From Fictibacillus nanhaiensis (lineage in GTDB: Bacteria > Bacillota > Bacilli > Bacillales > Fictibacillaceae): a DNA stretch of 64,000 bases. Positions 17,014-25,195 of the stretch are shown piece after piece. Position 1 is the stretch's first letter. Each line of letters starts with the position of its first letter. The notes below the pieces were generated by a model, which did not search any database, was not told the origin of the DNA, and worked only from the letters and a program-made list of their open reading frames with translations. The position numbers and the translations under genes were made by a program. The stretch is taken from NCBI RefSeq assembly GCF_019801215.1, contig NZ_JAHVJO010000001.1, forward strand, positions 124,001 through 188,000. The letters run 5' to 3'.

Positions 17014-18126
17014 TTACTTCAAGTTTTCAGGATTCAACTGCTTTAGTTCAGGCAATACGAATACACCATCTTTACGGATCAAAACATCATCAAAGTAAAT
17101 TTCCCCGCCGCCGTAATCAGGACGTTGAATCATAACCATATCCCAATGAATGTTTGACTCATTACCGTTGTATGCTTCCTCATACGCTTGACCTGGTGTG
17201 AAGTGGAAGCTGCCATCAATCTTTTCATCAAATAAAATGTCTTTCATCGGATGCTTGATAAAAGGATTTACACCGATTGCAAATTCTCCAACATAACGAG
17301 AACCTTCATCCGTATCAAAGATTTTGTTAATACGCTCTGAATCATTTGCTGTTGCTTTTACAATTTTTCCGTTCTCAAACGTTAACTGAACATTTTCAAA
17401 GGTAAAACCATTGTATGGAGATGGCGTATTATATGAGATCGTACCATTTACTGAATCCTTAACAGGAGCAGTAAATACTTCTCCATCTGGTATGTTGTTC
17501 TGACCTGAACACTTTATTGATGGAATGTCTTTTATTGAAAAAGATAAGTCTGTTCCTGGTCCTGTAATACGAACTTTGTCCGTTTTATCCATCAAGTCTT
17601 TTAATCCTGTCATGGCTTCATCCATCTTACCGTAGTCCAGGTTGCAGACTTCAAAATAAAAGTCTTCGAAAGCTTCTGTGCTCATACTTGCAGATTGAGC
17701 CATGGAAGCATTTGGATAACGAAGTACACACCATTTTGTTTTCTTAATACGAATTTTGCGATGCATAGCAAAGATGGTTTTTTCATAGAGTGCCATCTTT
17801 TCAGAAGGAACATCAGACATCTCGTTGATGTTGTCACCTGAACGCAACCCGATGTATGCGTCCATTTCTTTCATTAGATCTCCTTCATGCTTTGCAATCA
17901 ATTCCATTTGTTCTTCAGAAGCTTGAGTATACTGTGTACGCATAACGGCATGATCCTTAAGTAATACGAAAGGGTATCCTCCAGCAGCATAAGCTTCCTG
18001 AACAAGAGCATTCACTAATTCTTTTTGCAAACCGAAGTTTTCGATAAGAACTTTCTCGCCTTTTTGTAGGTTTACTGAGTATGTAATCAGATTTTTTGCA
18101 AGTTGCTGAATTCTTGGATCTCTCAT
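17014..18126 (-). CDS. ampS: M29 family aminopeptidase
   Basis: 370 aa. Metallo-aminopeptidase of the thermophilic aminopeptidase (M29) family, cytoplasmic. Recognised by LGLRSG-like and DGEVFTAPVKDSVNGT motifs, RYVGEFAIGVNP (metal Glu) and the end FHFTPGQAYEEAYNGNES followed by NIHWDMV (metal His and Asp). I chose the ATG at 18126 (MRDPRI..., GGGGGC upstream). It is transcribed against murC and divergently from ytxG; B. subtilis AmpS is the nearest known relative by appearance. Confidence 0.9.
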   Translation of the reverse strand: MRDPRIQQLAKNLITYSVNLQKGEKVLIENFGLQKELVNALVQEAYAAGGYPFVLLKDHAVMRTQYTQASEEQMELIAKHEGDLMKEMDAYIGLRSGDNINEMSDVPSEKMALYEKTIFAMHRKIRIKKTKWCVLRYPNASMAQSASMSTEAFEDFYFEVCNLDYGKMDEAMTGLKDLMDKTDKVRITGPGTDLSFSIKDIPSIKCSGQNNIPDGEVFTAPVKDSVNGTISYNTPSPYNGFTFENVQLTFENGKIVKATANDSERINKIFDTDEGSRYVGEFAIGVNPFIKHPMKDILFDEKIDGSFHFTPGQAYEEAYNGNESNIHWDMVMIQRPDYGGGEIYFDDVLIRKDGVFVLPELKQLNPENLK

Positions 18127-18197
18127 GTATCTGCCCCCTAAATATATTAACATCTTCTTTATTTTAACTTAATTTAAACAATTTGTAATGTTCAATA

Positions 18198-18227
18198 AAA
18201 GGATTTTGAAGGATTCGCAAAGAATAG
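18198..18227 (+). promoter_or_regulatory. Candidate sigma-H promoter of ytxGHJ
   Basis: AAAGGATTT (18198-18206), 12 bp, AAAGAATAG (18219-18227), against the SigH consensus RnAGGAwWW-N11/12-RnnGAATww. The B. subtilis orthologous operon is known to use both SigH and SigB. Confidence 0.65.
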
Positions 18228-18239
18228 TTAATAAAACAC

Positions 18240-18265
18240 GTTTTCTTTGATAAAAACTCGGGAAA
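18240..18265 (+). promoter_or_regulatory. Candidate sigma-B promoter of ytxGHJ
   Basis: GTTTTC (18240-18245), 14 bp, GGGAAA (18260-18265), against GTTTaa-N12-15-GGGwAw. Transcription would start ~25 bp before the ytxG ATG. Confidence 0.6.
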
Positions 18266-18299
18266 AAGCAATAATATACTTTCAGGAGGTGTCTCGTTC

Positions 18300-18755
18300 A
18301 TGCAAATCATTATTTCTATCAGTGTAGCTCTAATTGCAGTTGCATTTGTTGTCCTTGTTTATTTTTTATCAAGAGCCCTAAAATCTTTGCAAATCACCCT
18401 CGATCATGTCGCGGTAACGCTCGAAAATCTGGAGAAACAACTAGATGGCGTAACACGCGAGACAACCGATTTGTTACATAAAACAAACCAGTTAGCCGAG
18501 GATGTCCAGAAGAAAGCAGATTCTTTAAACCATGTATTCTCTGCTGTCCAAGACTTTGGCCAGTCCGTTCAAAAGGTTAACAAATCTGTTCGCAAAGTTA
18601 CAGACCAAATTACGGTTGAAACGGAGCGACAGTCTAAACAAATATCGCAAGCGGTACAATGGGGAAATGCAGCTTTAAATCTATGGGAAAAATGGAAACT
18701 CAAAAAATCCAATGTTGAGACTTCCACAAACCAATATTCAAGAGGAGGAGTGTAA
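18300..18755 (+). CDS. ytxG: DUF948 general stress protein YtxG
   Basis: 151 aa. One N-terminal membrane helix (residues ~4-24) followed by a long coiled coil (~30-115) with regular heptads (LEKQLDGVTRETTDLLHKTNQLAEDV). This is the DUF948 plan. The domain faces the cytoplasm or wall; the biochemical role is unknown, but the B. subtilis gene is a SigB/SigH-dependent stress gene. AGGAGGTG lies upstream of ATG 18300. ytxH starts immediately after its stop codon. Confidence 0.9.
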   Translation: MQIIISISVALIAVAFVVLVYFLSRALKSLQITLDHVAVTLENLEKQLDGVTRETTDLLHKTNQLAEDVQKKADSLNHVFSAVQDFGQSVQKVNKSVRKVTDQITVETERQSKQISQAVQWGNAALNLWEKWKLKKSNVETSTNQYSRGGV

Positions 18756-19178
18756 ATGAACAACAACAATAACAATAACCAAAATATTGACAGCAAAGAT
18801 TTTATTATCGGTGCACTTGTTGGAGGTATGCTAGGTGCTGCGGCTGCATTATTATTAGCACCTAAAGCTGGCAAAGAGTTACGCAGTGATTTAAATGACC
18901 AGGCTGTAATCTTAAAGGATAAGAGTAACGAGTTCTCTCATTTGGCTCGTGAAAAATCCTCAAATATTGTGCGTACCGTATCAGAGCAATCCAACCAGGT
19001 TGCTACTAAAGTAAAAGATTTAACCTCGAACTTGAGAAAAGATATCGATAAGTGGCGTTTAAAAGAAGAAGAAAATGCATCTGAACTTTATGGTGAAATT
19101 ACGGAAGATATTCAAGATGAAATGCAAGAAGATTATGATTCTGTAAAAGAGCAAGAACTTGCAGAGCAAAAATATTGA
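18756..19178 (+). CDS. ytxH: YtxH domain general stress protein
   Basis: 140 aa. Asn-rich start (six or more Asn in residues 2-10), then the YtxH signature: a Gly/Ala membrane helix GALVGGMLGAAAALLLAPKAGKELRSDL at about residues 20-47 (split here as GALVGGMLGAAAALL and APKAGKELRSDL), then an amphipathic charged helix region and an acidic tail. These resemble plant LEA-like stress proteins; the role is unknown. AAGAGGAGG precedes the ATG, directly after the ytxG stop. An AT-rich hairpin separates it from ytxJ. Confidence 0.88.
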   Translation: MNNNNNNNQNIDSKDFIIGALVGGMLGAAAALLLAPKAGKELRSDLNDQAVILKDKSNEFSHLAREKSSNIVRTVSEQSNQVATKVKDLTSNLRKDIDKWRLKEEENASELYGEITEDIQDEMQEDYDSVKEQELAEQKY

Positions 19179-19197
19179 TAAGTAAGGATTAAATATG

Positions 19198-19241
19198 AAA
19201 AGATAAGAAAAAGAATGATTTCATTTTCTTGTCTTTTTATT
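19198..19241 (+). terminator. AT-rich attenuator-like hairpin between ytxH and ytxJ
   Basis: AAAAGATAAGAAAA (19198-19211) pairs over all 14 bases with TTTTCTTGTCTTTT (19224-19237), one G-U, and is followed by TATTAT. It may lower ytxJ expression relative to ytxGH. Confidence 0.5.
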
Positions 19242-19256
19242 ATGGAGGTAGAACAT

Positions 19257-19595
19257 ATGTCACTTATTCAATTGCACAATGAGCAAGATTGGAATTTAGT
19301 AAAAGAGCAAAAAACACACATCGTTCTAATGAAAAATAGCACAACCTGTCCGGTTAGTCATGAGGCATTCAAACAATATCAAAAATTTGCTTCAGAAAAT
19401 GATAAGGAAACTTTTTATTACCTAAATGTACAAGACTCTAGACCGTTGTCCAATTTAATTGCTGAAGAAAGTGGGGTAAAGCATGAATCGCCCCAGGTAT
19501 TGATTTTTCAAGGAAACACTGTAGTTTGGCACGATTCTCATTGGAACATCACTAACAAAAAATTAACCGAGGCAAACGAAAAAACAAAAGCGTAG
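19257..19595 (+). CDS. ytxJ: Bacillithiol-system redox protein YtxJ
   Basis: 112 aa, thioredoxin/monothiol-glutaredoxin-like. The single active-site Cys is in NSTTCPVSHEAF (CPVS), with a cis-Pro in HESPQVLIF. YtxJ proteins are proposed to act with bacillithiol in protein de-thiolation. ATG 19257 has ATGGAGG 8 bp upstream; the longer in-frame start at 19215 lies in the preceding hairpin. Third gene of the ytxGHJ stress operon. Confidence 0.88.
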   Translation: MSLIQLHNEQDWNLVKEQKTHIVLMKNSTTCPVSHEAFKQYQKFASENDKETFYYLNVQDSRPLSNLIAEESGVKHESPQVLIFQGNTVVWHDSHWNITNKKLTEANEKTKA

Positions 19596-19620
19596 CAGGC
19601 TCCTGCTACCCTTTTTCTTT
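19592..19620. terminator. Terminator after ytxJ
   Basis: GTAGCA (19592-19597) with TGCTAC (19604-19609), GGCTCC loop, then CCTTTTTCTTT. Convergent with the gene ending at 19627. Confidence 0.65.
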
Positions 19621-19626
19621 ATGCGC

Positions 19627-21780
19627 TCAAATTAGAACTTCAAATTTCACTTCTAAATGGTCTCCCGATTCAATTTCTGTTTGAAACCCAGCCTTCTCAT
19701 TATTCTTTAGGATGATAAGTGTCTCACCGGATTGAGGATATATGGAAAGATCAACTTTTGTGAATATATCTTGAAGAATAAACGGATGTTGTTTTCTTTT
19801 TTCCATGTGAAGTTCGTCATTTGGATATAGAACAGAATCCTCTTCAAGAGAAAGACCTTTACGGTAACAGGTATATAGCGGTTTCATAAGGGTTACTTCT
19901 TCGTTGTTAAACGTTACCGTACACGATTGAGGAAGGTTTATCTGGAGCTTTACCAGTAAGTCTTTTAAAGTAATCGGTTTATTACTTTCATGCTCAAACG
20001 TGAAATGATCTTCATTGTCCCATAGGAATTGTGAACTTATTAGGTTTCCATTTAAATACAACCCGTTGTCGCTGCTTCGTGAAAGTGTAATTGGTTTGCC
20101 ATCAACTAAAACAGAAATAGAAGATTCCTTTTGATTTATCTCAATACCCTTCATCTCTAACACTTCACTTATTTTAGATGGAAAAAATGACACTACTTCA
20201 TCTCTGTCTTTTATAACAGTGTCAAGGGAAACAAGTTCATGATTTACTACATATTGTGTTTGTATTTCAATAGGAGTACCGTTGATGTTCAGCGTTTTTA
20301 CAACATGGTTACGTACGCCTTCCATTACGGTGAGAGAAGCACAATCGCCATTTTTCCCTGCTTCATAAAGAATCACTGCCCCCTCATGAATTTCTTGTGA
20401 AAGTGACGATTCTTTATCGTTCATTATGATTGTTGGATGTGAACCAAGTCCGCCTTTAAACATTTTCACTTCTCCATTAATACGAACCATTAAACCCATA
20501 CCCGGCTTGCCGTAAAGTTTAGATAAATCAGCACCTCCAGCAATGAGTGCATCCCCAATCGTAAGCTTTTTCACTTCAAACAAGCGAAGCGTTTTCTGAT
20601 TCACAGTAACGGTAACATATTTAACGGGGTTTTCTCTTGCAGCTATTCCAATGCCCACTGGCGTTACGAATTCAGGACCCTTTTGTTGAAGGGAAGGAAC
20701 GAGCGACGAAATGGCATCTATTCCTCGAATAGCAATTCGTTCAATGGGCAGACATAATTTTTCTGCCATCTTCTCTCGAAGGCCAGGCGTTAAGCTGCCG
20801 CCTCCTACAAGCATAACCGCTTGGGGAGCTTTGCCGTTCAACTGCAAAATTTCTCTGGAGATACCATCTGCAAGGCTTTCAATTGCAGAATTTATGGTGG
20901 ATACAACCTCTTGTTTTGTTTTTTTTGCAGGAAATCCTAATATATCTGTAAATTCTACAACTTCGTTTTGCCAAAGAGACCGTTTCATTTCTTCAGCAAC
21001 AGGAAAATCTAGGAGAAATTCAGAACTGATGGATTCGGTTATCTCGTCACCTGCTACGGGAACCATTCCGTATGCAACAACCGTGCCTTCAGCCGTTAAT
21101 GCAATATCAGAAGTCCCTGCACCAATATCAACAAGTGCCACATTTAATTTCCGCATAGAAGGAGGGATTAACACATTAATGGCTGCAATAGGTTCTAAAG
21201 TTAACGCCTCCATCTCGAGACCAGCCTCTCGCAATGCCCGAATTAATGATTCAACGACCACTCTTGGCAAGAATGTAGCAATTACATCTGTAGACGCTAC
21301 GTTCCCTTGTTGACCGATGAAGCTTCCGATTTCATGATTGTCCAAGTAATAATGAAGGACAGAATAACCTACACAATCGTATAATTGACTCGTTGAATCA
21401 TGTAACATACTTGCAAGCTGAAACTGAGCCTGCTGAACAGCAGCTAATTCCATATGTAAAACTTCCTCTTTGGATGCAATCGGAGTACCTGAAATATCTT
21501 TTTCAGCTCGCCCCTTTACGGTTTTTAGTGCACGACCAGCTGCAGCAACACAGACTTTATGAAGAGGACCTGTTTCTATTTCGAGCTGCTCTTTTATATT
21601 TTTAATAACTCTGGCAACTGCTGGGATATGATGAATCTGTCCATCTAGCATGGAACGTTCTTCGTGTTCCATTACTTTCATATGCAAAACTTCATATTTT
21701 CCATTTTGATGTTGCTTTAAAATCATACCGACAACGGAACGAGTGCCGATATCTAGTGCAAATAAAAGATTTTTGTCCAC
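19627..21780 (-). CDS. FtsA-like actin-fold ATPase with beta-grasp-like C-terminal half
   Basis: 717 aa, far longer than division FtsA (~420-440). Residues 1-~390 are an FtsA/PilM-type actin fold: phosphate-1 FALDIGTRSVVGMI (~7-20), an FtsA-style 1C insert (~35-90), phosphate-2 VDIGAGTSDIAL (~217) and the adenosine loop VGGGSLTPGL (~322). Residues ~395-717 are not actin; they contain three or more blocks of beta-rich sequence with VNG/DGK turns and an EIHEGAVI-type ending, reminiscent of small beta-grasp (ThiS/SLBB-like) domains. There is no obvious C-terminal amphipathic membrane helix. It interrupts the B. subtilis order ytxGHJ-aroA-ccpA. Family known mainly as 'FtsA-like'; function unknown. 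Confidence 0.85.
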   Translation of the reverse strand: MDKNLLFALDIGTRSVVGMILKQHQNGKYEVLHMKVMEHEERSMLDGQIHHIPAVARVIKNIKEQLEIETGPLHKVCVAAAGRALKTVKGRAEKDISGTPIASKEEVLHMELAAVQQAQFQLASMLHDSTSQLYDCVGYSVLHYYLDNHEIGSFIGQQGNVASTDVIATFLPRVVVESLIRALREAGLEMEALTLEPIAAINVLIPPSMRKLNVALVDIGAGTSDIALTAEGTVVAYGMVPVAGDEITESISSEFLLDFPVAEEMKRSLWQNEVVEFTDILGFPAKKTKQEVVSTINSAIESLADGISREILQLNGKAPQAVMLVGGGSLTPGLREKMAEKLCLPIERIAIRGIDAISSLVPSLQQKGPEFVTPVGIGIAARENPVKYVTVTVNQKTLRLFEVKKLTIGDALIAGGADLSKLYGKPGMGLMVRINGEVKMFKGGLGSHPTIIMNDKESSLSQEIHEGAVILYEAGKNGDCASLTVMEGVRNHVVKTLNINGTPIEIQTQYVVNHELVSLDTVIKDRDEVVSFFPSKISEVLEMKGIEINQKESSISVLVDGKPITLSRSSDNGLYLNGNLISSQFLWDNEDHFTFEHESNKPITLKDLLVKLQINLPQSCTVTFNNEEVTLMKPLYTCYRKGLSLEEDSVLYPNDELHMEKRKQHPFILQDIFTKVDLSIYPQSGETLIILKNNEKAGFQTEIESGDHLEVKFEVLI

Positions 21781-21904
21781 GAGGGCACCTCTTTTTGTTA
21801 CGATAGACGTAAAGGATTAGTAGAAATGCGGCTATACAAACAAAGCCTAATTATTAGAAATGTATCACATTTTTGCCAACTTATAAATACTGAGGTGTAT
21901 ATAG

Positions 21905-22993
21905 ATGAACCATACAGAATTGGATACTTTACGAAATGAACTCGACGACGTAAATAGACAGCTCCTTAAATTAATCAGCGAACGAGGAGAGCTCGTACAG
22001 CAGATAGGGGAGATCAAGACCTCACAAGGGATGAAAAAATATGACCCTGTCAGAGAAAGACACATGTTGAACCTAATTGCGACTGAAAATCAAGGACCAT
22101 TTGATACAAGCACGCTTCAGCACCTTTTTAAAGAAATATTTAAGGCAGGGCTCAAACTTCAAGAAGGGGATCAAAAAAAGGCACTTCTTGTTTCAAGGAA
22201 GCAAAGAGAACAAGATACGATTGTTTCAGTAAAAGGAACTGATATTGGAAACGGCAGTCCCGTTCTCATTGCCGGTCCTTGTGCTGTTGAAAGTTACGAG
22301 CAAACAGCAGAAGTAGCGGATGCCGTTACAACAAATGGACTTAAAATATTGCGCGGAGGTGCGTTCAAACCACGTACTTCACCGTATGATTTTCAAGGGC
22401 TTGGTGTTGCAGGTCTGAAGATTCTAAAACGAGTAGCAGATGAATTCAACTGTGCTGTCATTAGTGAGATCGTTCATCCCGATGACCTGCAGATGGCTAG
22501 TGAATATTTGGATATCATTCAAATTGGGGCACGAAATATGCAAAACTATGAATTATTGAAAGCGGCAGGAAAAATAAATAAGCCGATCCTTTTAAAAAGA
22601 GGGTTATCTGCTACAATTGAAGAGTTTATCCATTCAGCTGAATACATCATGTCTCAAGGCAACGGGCAAATCATCCTTTGTGAAAGAGGAATTAGAACGT
22701 ACGAGAGAGCTACTAGAAACACCTTGGATATCACTGCTGTACCTATTCTAAAACAAGAAACCCACTTACCGGTATTTGTGGATGTGACCCACTCTACGGG
22801 AAGAAAAGACTTGCTTCTTCCAGCCGCAAAGGCAGCTTTTGCGATCGGAGCTGATGGAGTAATGACAGAGGTGCATCCAGATCCTGCAGTCGCTCTATCA
22901 GATGCTGCCCAACAGATGGACATTGGTGAATTTAATCATTTTGTAAAAGAGCTTGTTGTATCAGGTTATTTGAAACTGAATCAAATGGTCTAG
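21905..22993 (+). CDS. aroA: Bifunctional chorismate mutase / DAHP synthase
   Basis: 362 aa. N-terminal AroQ chorismate mutase (~1-90: [22 protein letters not shown]) fused to a class I-beta DAHP synthase (~105-360) that condenses PEP and erythrose-4-phosphate, the entry to aromatic synthesis. Motifs: [46 protein letters not shown] and the metal EVHPDP. The mutase domain acts as the feedback sensor in B. subtilis AroA. The start follows a weak site (GAGGTGT). Neighbour of ccpA, as in B. subtilis. Confidence 0.95.
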   Translation: MNHTELDTLRNELDDVNRQLLKLISERGELVQQIGEIKTSQGMKKYDPVRERHMLNLIATENQGPFDTSTLQHLFKEIFKAGLKLQEGDQKKALLVSRKQREQDTIVSVKGTDIGNGSPVLIAGPCAVESYEQTAEVADAVTTNGLKILRGGAFKPRTSPYDFQGLGVAGLKILKRVADEFNCAVISEIVHPDDLQMASEYLDIIQIGARNMQNYELLKAAGKINKPILLKRGLSATIEEFIHSAEYIMSQGNGQIILCERGIRTYERATRNTLDITAVPILKQETHLPVFVDVTHSTGRKDLLLPAAKAAFAIGADGVMTEVHPDPAVALSDAAQQMDIGEFNHFVKELVVSGYLKLNQMV

Positions 22994-23008
22994 CACCTTA
23001 TTTTTCGA

Positions 23009-23045
23009 AAGTCAGTAAGCATTAAATATGCTGCTGGCTTTTTTT
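23009..23045 (+). terminator. Terminator after aroA
   Basis: AGTCAGTAAGCAT pairs imperfectly with ATGCTGCTGGCT, ending in seven T (23039-23045). Confidence 0.75.
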
Positions 23046-23169
23046 ATGTTTCCTGTTCTTAATAGAGAGTATGATATTCGTTCATTTCGCTAAAAATAAG
23101 CAAAATAGGTACGTTTTTTTTCATAATCATTTCAATAAATGAATAAATCGTGAAACATGCTTCTATTCG

Positions 23170-23198
23170 TTGCCTACTTTACTACTTTATCGTATGAT
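23170..23198 (+). promoter_or_regulatory. Candidate ccpA promoter
   Basis: TTGCCT (23170-23175), 17 bp, TATGAT (23193-23198). No cre site is obvious next to it. Confidence 0.55.
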
Positions 23199-23246
23199 AA
23201 TAGCATTACATAGCTGTCGGATATGCAGTAAAAAGGAGGACTTTGT

Positions 23247-24245
23247 TTGAATACAACCATTTATGATGTGGCTCGCGAGGCAGGTGTTTCTATGGCAACG
23301 GTTTCACGCGTTGTTAACGGAAACCCAAACGTTAAGCCATCGACCAGAAAAAAAGTTTTAGAAGCGATTGAGAGATTAGGTTATCGTCCAAACGCTGTTG
23401 CAAGAGGATTAGCAAGCAAAAAAACAACGACTGTAGGTGTTATCATCCCTGATATATCAAGTATCTTTTTTGCTGAACTAGCAAGAGGTATTGAAGATAT
23501 AGCAACGATGTACAAATACAATATCATTTTATGTAACTCAGATCAGAATAAAGAAAAAGAAATTCACTTAATGAATACACTGCTCAGCAAGCAAGTAGAT
23601 GGCATTGTATTTATGGGCGGCAAAATAACAGAAGAGCATGTTGAAGAATTTAAGCGCGCTTCCGTTCCGATTGTTATGGCAGCAACTGTTGATATGAACC
23701 AAGAAGTTCCATCGGTAAACATTGATTACGAAAATGCCGTCTATGAAGCAGTGACTCACCTGCTTGAAAAAGGACACTCTTCTGTAGCAATGGTTACAGG
23801 TCCACTCGAGGATCCAATAAACGGTTATTATAAGTTCAACGGATATCGAAAAGCTCTTGAGGAACAAGGAAAAAAGGTAGACGAGAGCCAAGTTTTTGTA
23901 GGTGAATATACGTATGATTCTGGTATCGAGGCTGTTGAATCATTCCTTGACAGCGATAAAAAACCATCTGCTATTTTTGTTGGTACGGATGAAATGGCGC
24001 TAGGTGTCATTCATGGTGCACAAGACAGAGGACTAAAGGTTCCTGAAGATATTGAAGTTATCGGATTTGATAACACAAGACTTGCTACAATGGTTCGTCC
24101 AACCCTTTCGACAGTTGTACAACCTATGTATGATATCGGTGCTGTAGCCATGAGATTGTTAACGAAACTAATGAACAAAGAAACGGTGGAAGAACATACA
24201 GTCGTATTGCCTCATCGTATACAATTTAGAGATTCAACAAAATAG
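23247..24245 (+). CDS. ccpA: Catabolite control protein A
   Basis: 332 aa LacI/GalR-family master regulator of carbon use; with HPr-Ser-P it binds cre sites. The helix-turn-helix [20 protein letters not shown] is at residues 5-24, with the hinge [15 protein letters not shown] (~48). The effector core contains [11 protein letters not shown] and the Asp/Thr contacts of the family ([16 protein letters not shown]). The start is TTG, 6 bp after AAAAGGAGGA. Several cre-like sites lie within 30 kb (acsA/acuA, megL, mbcS-like, ackA). Confidence 0.96.
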   Translation: MNTTIYDVAREAGVSMATVSRVVNGNPNVKPSTRKKVLEAIERLGYRPNAVARGLASKKTTTVGVIIPDISSIFFAELARGIEDIATMYKYNIILCNSDQNKEKEIHLMNTLLSKQVDGIVFMGGKITEEHVEEFKRASVPIVMAATVDMNQEVPSVNIDYENAVYEAVTHLLEKGHSSVAMVTGPLEDPINGYYKFNGYRKALEEQGKKVDESQVFVGEYTYDSGIEAVESFLDSDKKPSAIFVGTDEMALGVIHGAQDRGLKVPEDIEVIGFDNTRLATMVRPTLSTVVQPMYDIGAVAMRLLTKLMNKETVEEHTVVLPHRIQFRDSTK

Positions 24246-24266
24246 CACGATGATGGGGTGGGAGAA

Positions 24267-24968
24267 GTGAGAATTGGTATTATCGGTGCGATGGATGAAG
24301 AAATCGTATATATGAAAGATTCATTGGACATCTACGGAGAGAGTATCTACGCACAGAACAAATTTTTTGAAGGCACACACCATAACAAAGAGGTGGTCCT
24401 TTGTAAATCCGGTGTTGGTAAAGTAAACGCAGCGATTACAACTCAGATTCTAATCGACAGATTTCAAGTTACACACATTCTTTTTACAGGTGTAGCAGGT
24501 GCACTTGACTCATCACTTGAAGTAGGGGACATCGTTATCTCATCAAGTGCCATGCAGCATGATATTGATGCTTCTGCTTTAAGTCCTGATTTTCCAAAAG
24601 GAACAATACCCATGTTTGCTTTTGACTCTGAATTTAAAGCAGATGATAAATTAATAAAACTGGCTGAAGTGGCTGCAGAAAACCTCTCTGGACCTCAAGT
24701 GATGGTAGGGAAAGTATTGAGCGGTGACCAATTCATTGCAGATCGTGAGCTTGTTGAAAATTATTGTAAGCTTTTTAACGGGACTTGCATTGAAATGGAA
24801 GGATCAGCAGTGGCACAGGCTGCCTTTTTAAACGAAGTTCCTTTCGTAATCATCCGTTCGATATCGGACAAAGCAAACGGCGAAGCACCTGCGAGCTTTG
24901 GGGAATTTACAGCACTCGCTGCAAAACGATCCTCAGACATGGTGGAATCAATTATCGAAGCACTTTAA
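24267..24968 (+). CDS. mtnN: 5'-methylthioadenosine/S-adenosylhomocysteine nucleosidase
   Basis: 233 aa (family ~230). Cleaves adenine from MTA and SAH in methionine salvage and SAM turnover, and makes the AI-2 precursor. Motifs: IGAMDEEI (catalytic Glu region), CKSGVGKVNAA, FTGVAGAL, EMEGSAVAQ and IIRSISDKANG with the catalytic Asp. GTG 24267 gives the usual MRIGIIGAMDE start; GGGGTGG is upstream. It begins 21 bp after ccpA and is followed by a strong terminator. Other methionine-related genes lie at 36158 and 37411. Confidence 0.93.
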   Translation: MRIGIIGAMDEEIVYMKDSLDIYGESIYAQNKFFEGTHHNKEVVLCKSGVGKVNAAITTQILIDRFQVTHILFTGVAGALDSSLEVGDIVISSSAMQHDIDASALSPDFPKGTIPMFAFDSEFKADDKLIKLAEVAAENLSGPQVMVGKVLSGDQFIADRELVENYCKLFNGTCIEMEGSAVAQAAFLNEVPFVIIRSISDKANGEAPASFGEFTALAAKRSSDMVESIIEAL

Positions 24969-24981
24969 TAAGACTAGTAGG

Positions 24982-25014
24982 AACTGGCTCAATCTTTTTT
25001 GAGCCAGTTTTTTA
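24982..25014 (+). terminator. Terminator after mtnN
   Basis: AACTGGCTCAA (24982-24992) and TTGAGCCAGTT (24999-25009), then T run. Confidence 0.92.
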
Positions 25015-25026
25015 TGTTATTCATTA

Positions 25027-25046
25027 TCGAAAAATGTCGAAAAATG
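25027..25046. repeat. Tandem 10-bp duplication TCGAAAAATG
   Basis: Two exact copies (25027-25036, 25037-25046), each carrying a TGTCGAA/TATCGAA-like sequence, just upstream of the 20-bp triple repeat. Confidence 0.8.
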
Positions 25047-25060
25047 GATAAATCTTATTT

Positions 25061-25110
25061 AACGTGGAATTAATGAAAATAACGTGGAATTAAATGAAAT
25101 AACGTGGAAT
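25061..25110. repeat. Three in-phase copies of AACGTGGAAT with 20-bp period
   Basis: The core AACGTGGAAT occurs at 25061, 25081 and 25101. The first two units extend as TAATGAAAAT and TAAATGAAAT; the third diverges after the core into TCCATAT. Exact 20-bp spacing (about two helical turns) suggests repeated protein sites on one DNA face, or a replication-slippage repeat. It is between the mtnN and acuC terminators, 85 bp from the acuC stop, and has no open reading frame. Confidence 0.85.
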
Positions 25111-25163
25111 TCCATATAAAAATAAAGTAGACTTGCATATGAAATTCAAACTTAATTCATTTG

Positions 25164-25195
25164 AAAAGGAGGACTCGAATGGAGTCCTCCTTCTT
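25164..25195 (-). terminator. Terminator of acuABC
   Basis: AAGGAGGACTC (25166-25176) pairs with GAGTCCTCCTT (25182-25192). On the minus strand it is followed by a short T run. Confidence 0.85.

Noticed and set aside
20711-21313. 200-codon plus-strand open frame antisense to the FtsA-like gene
   Set aside because: No ribosome site, Ser/Thr/Ile-rich shadow translation, and the opposite strand encodes clear actin-fold motifs.
25061-25110. CRISPR array
   Set aside because: Units are 10 bp with 10-bp similar spacers and only three copies; no cas genes.
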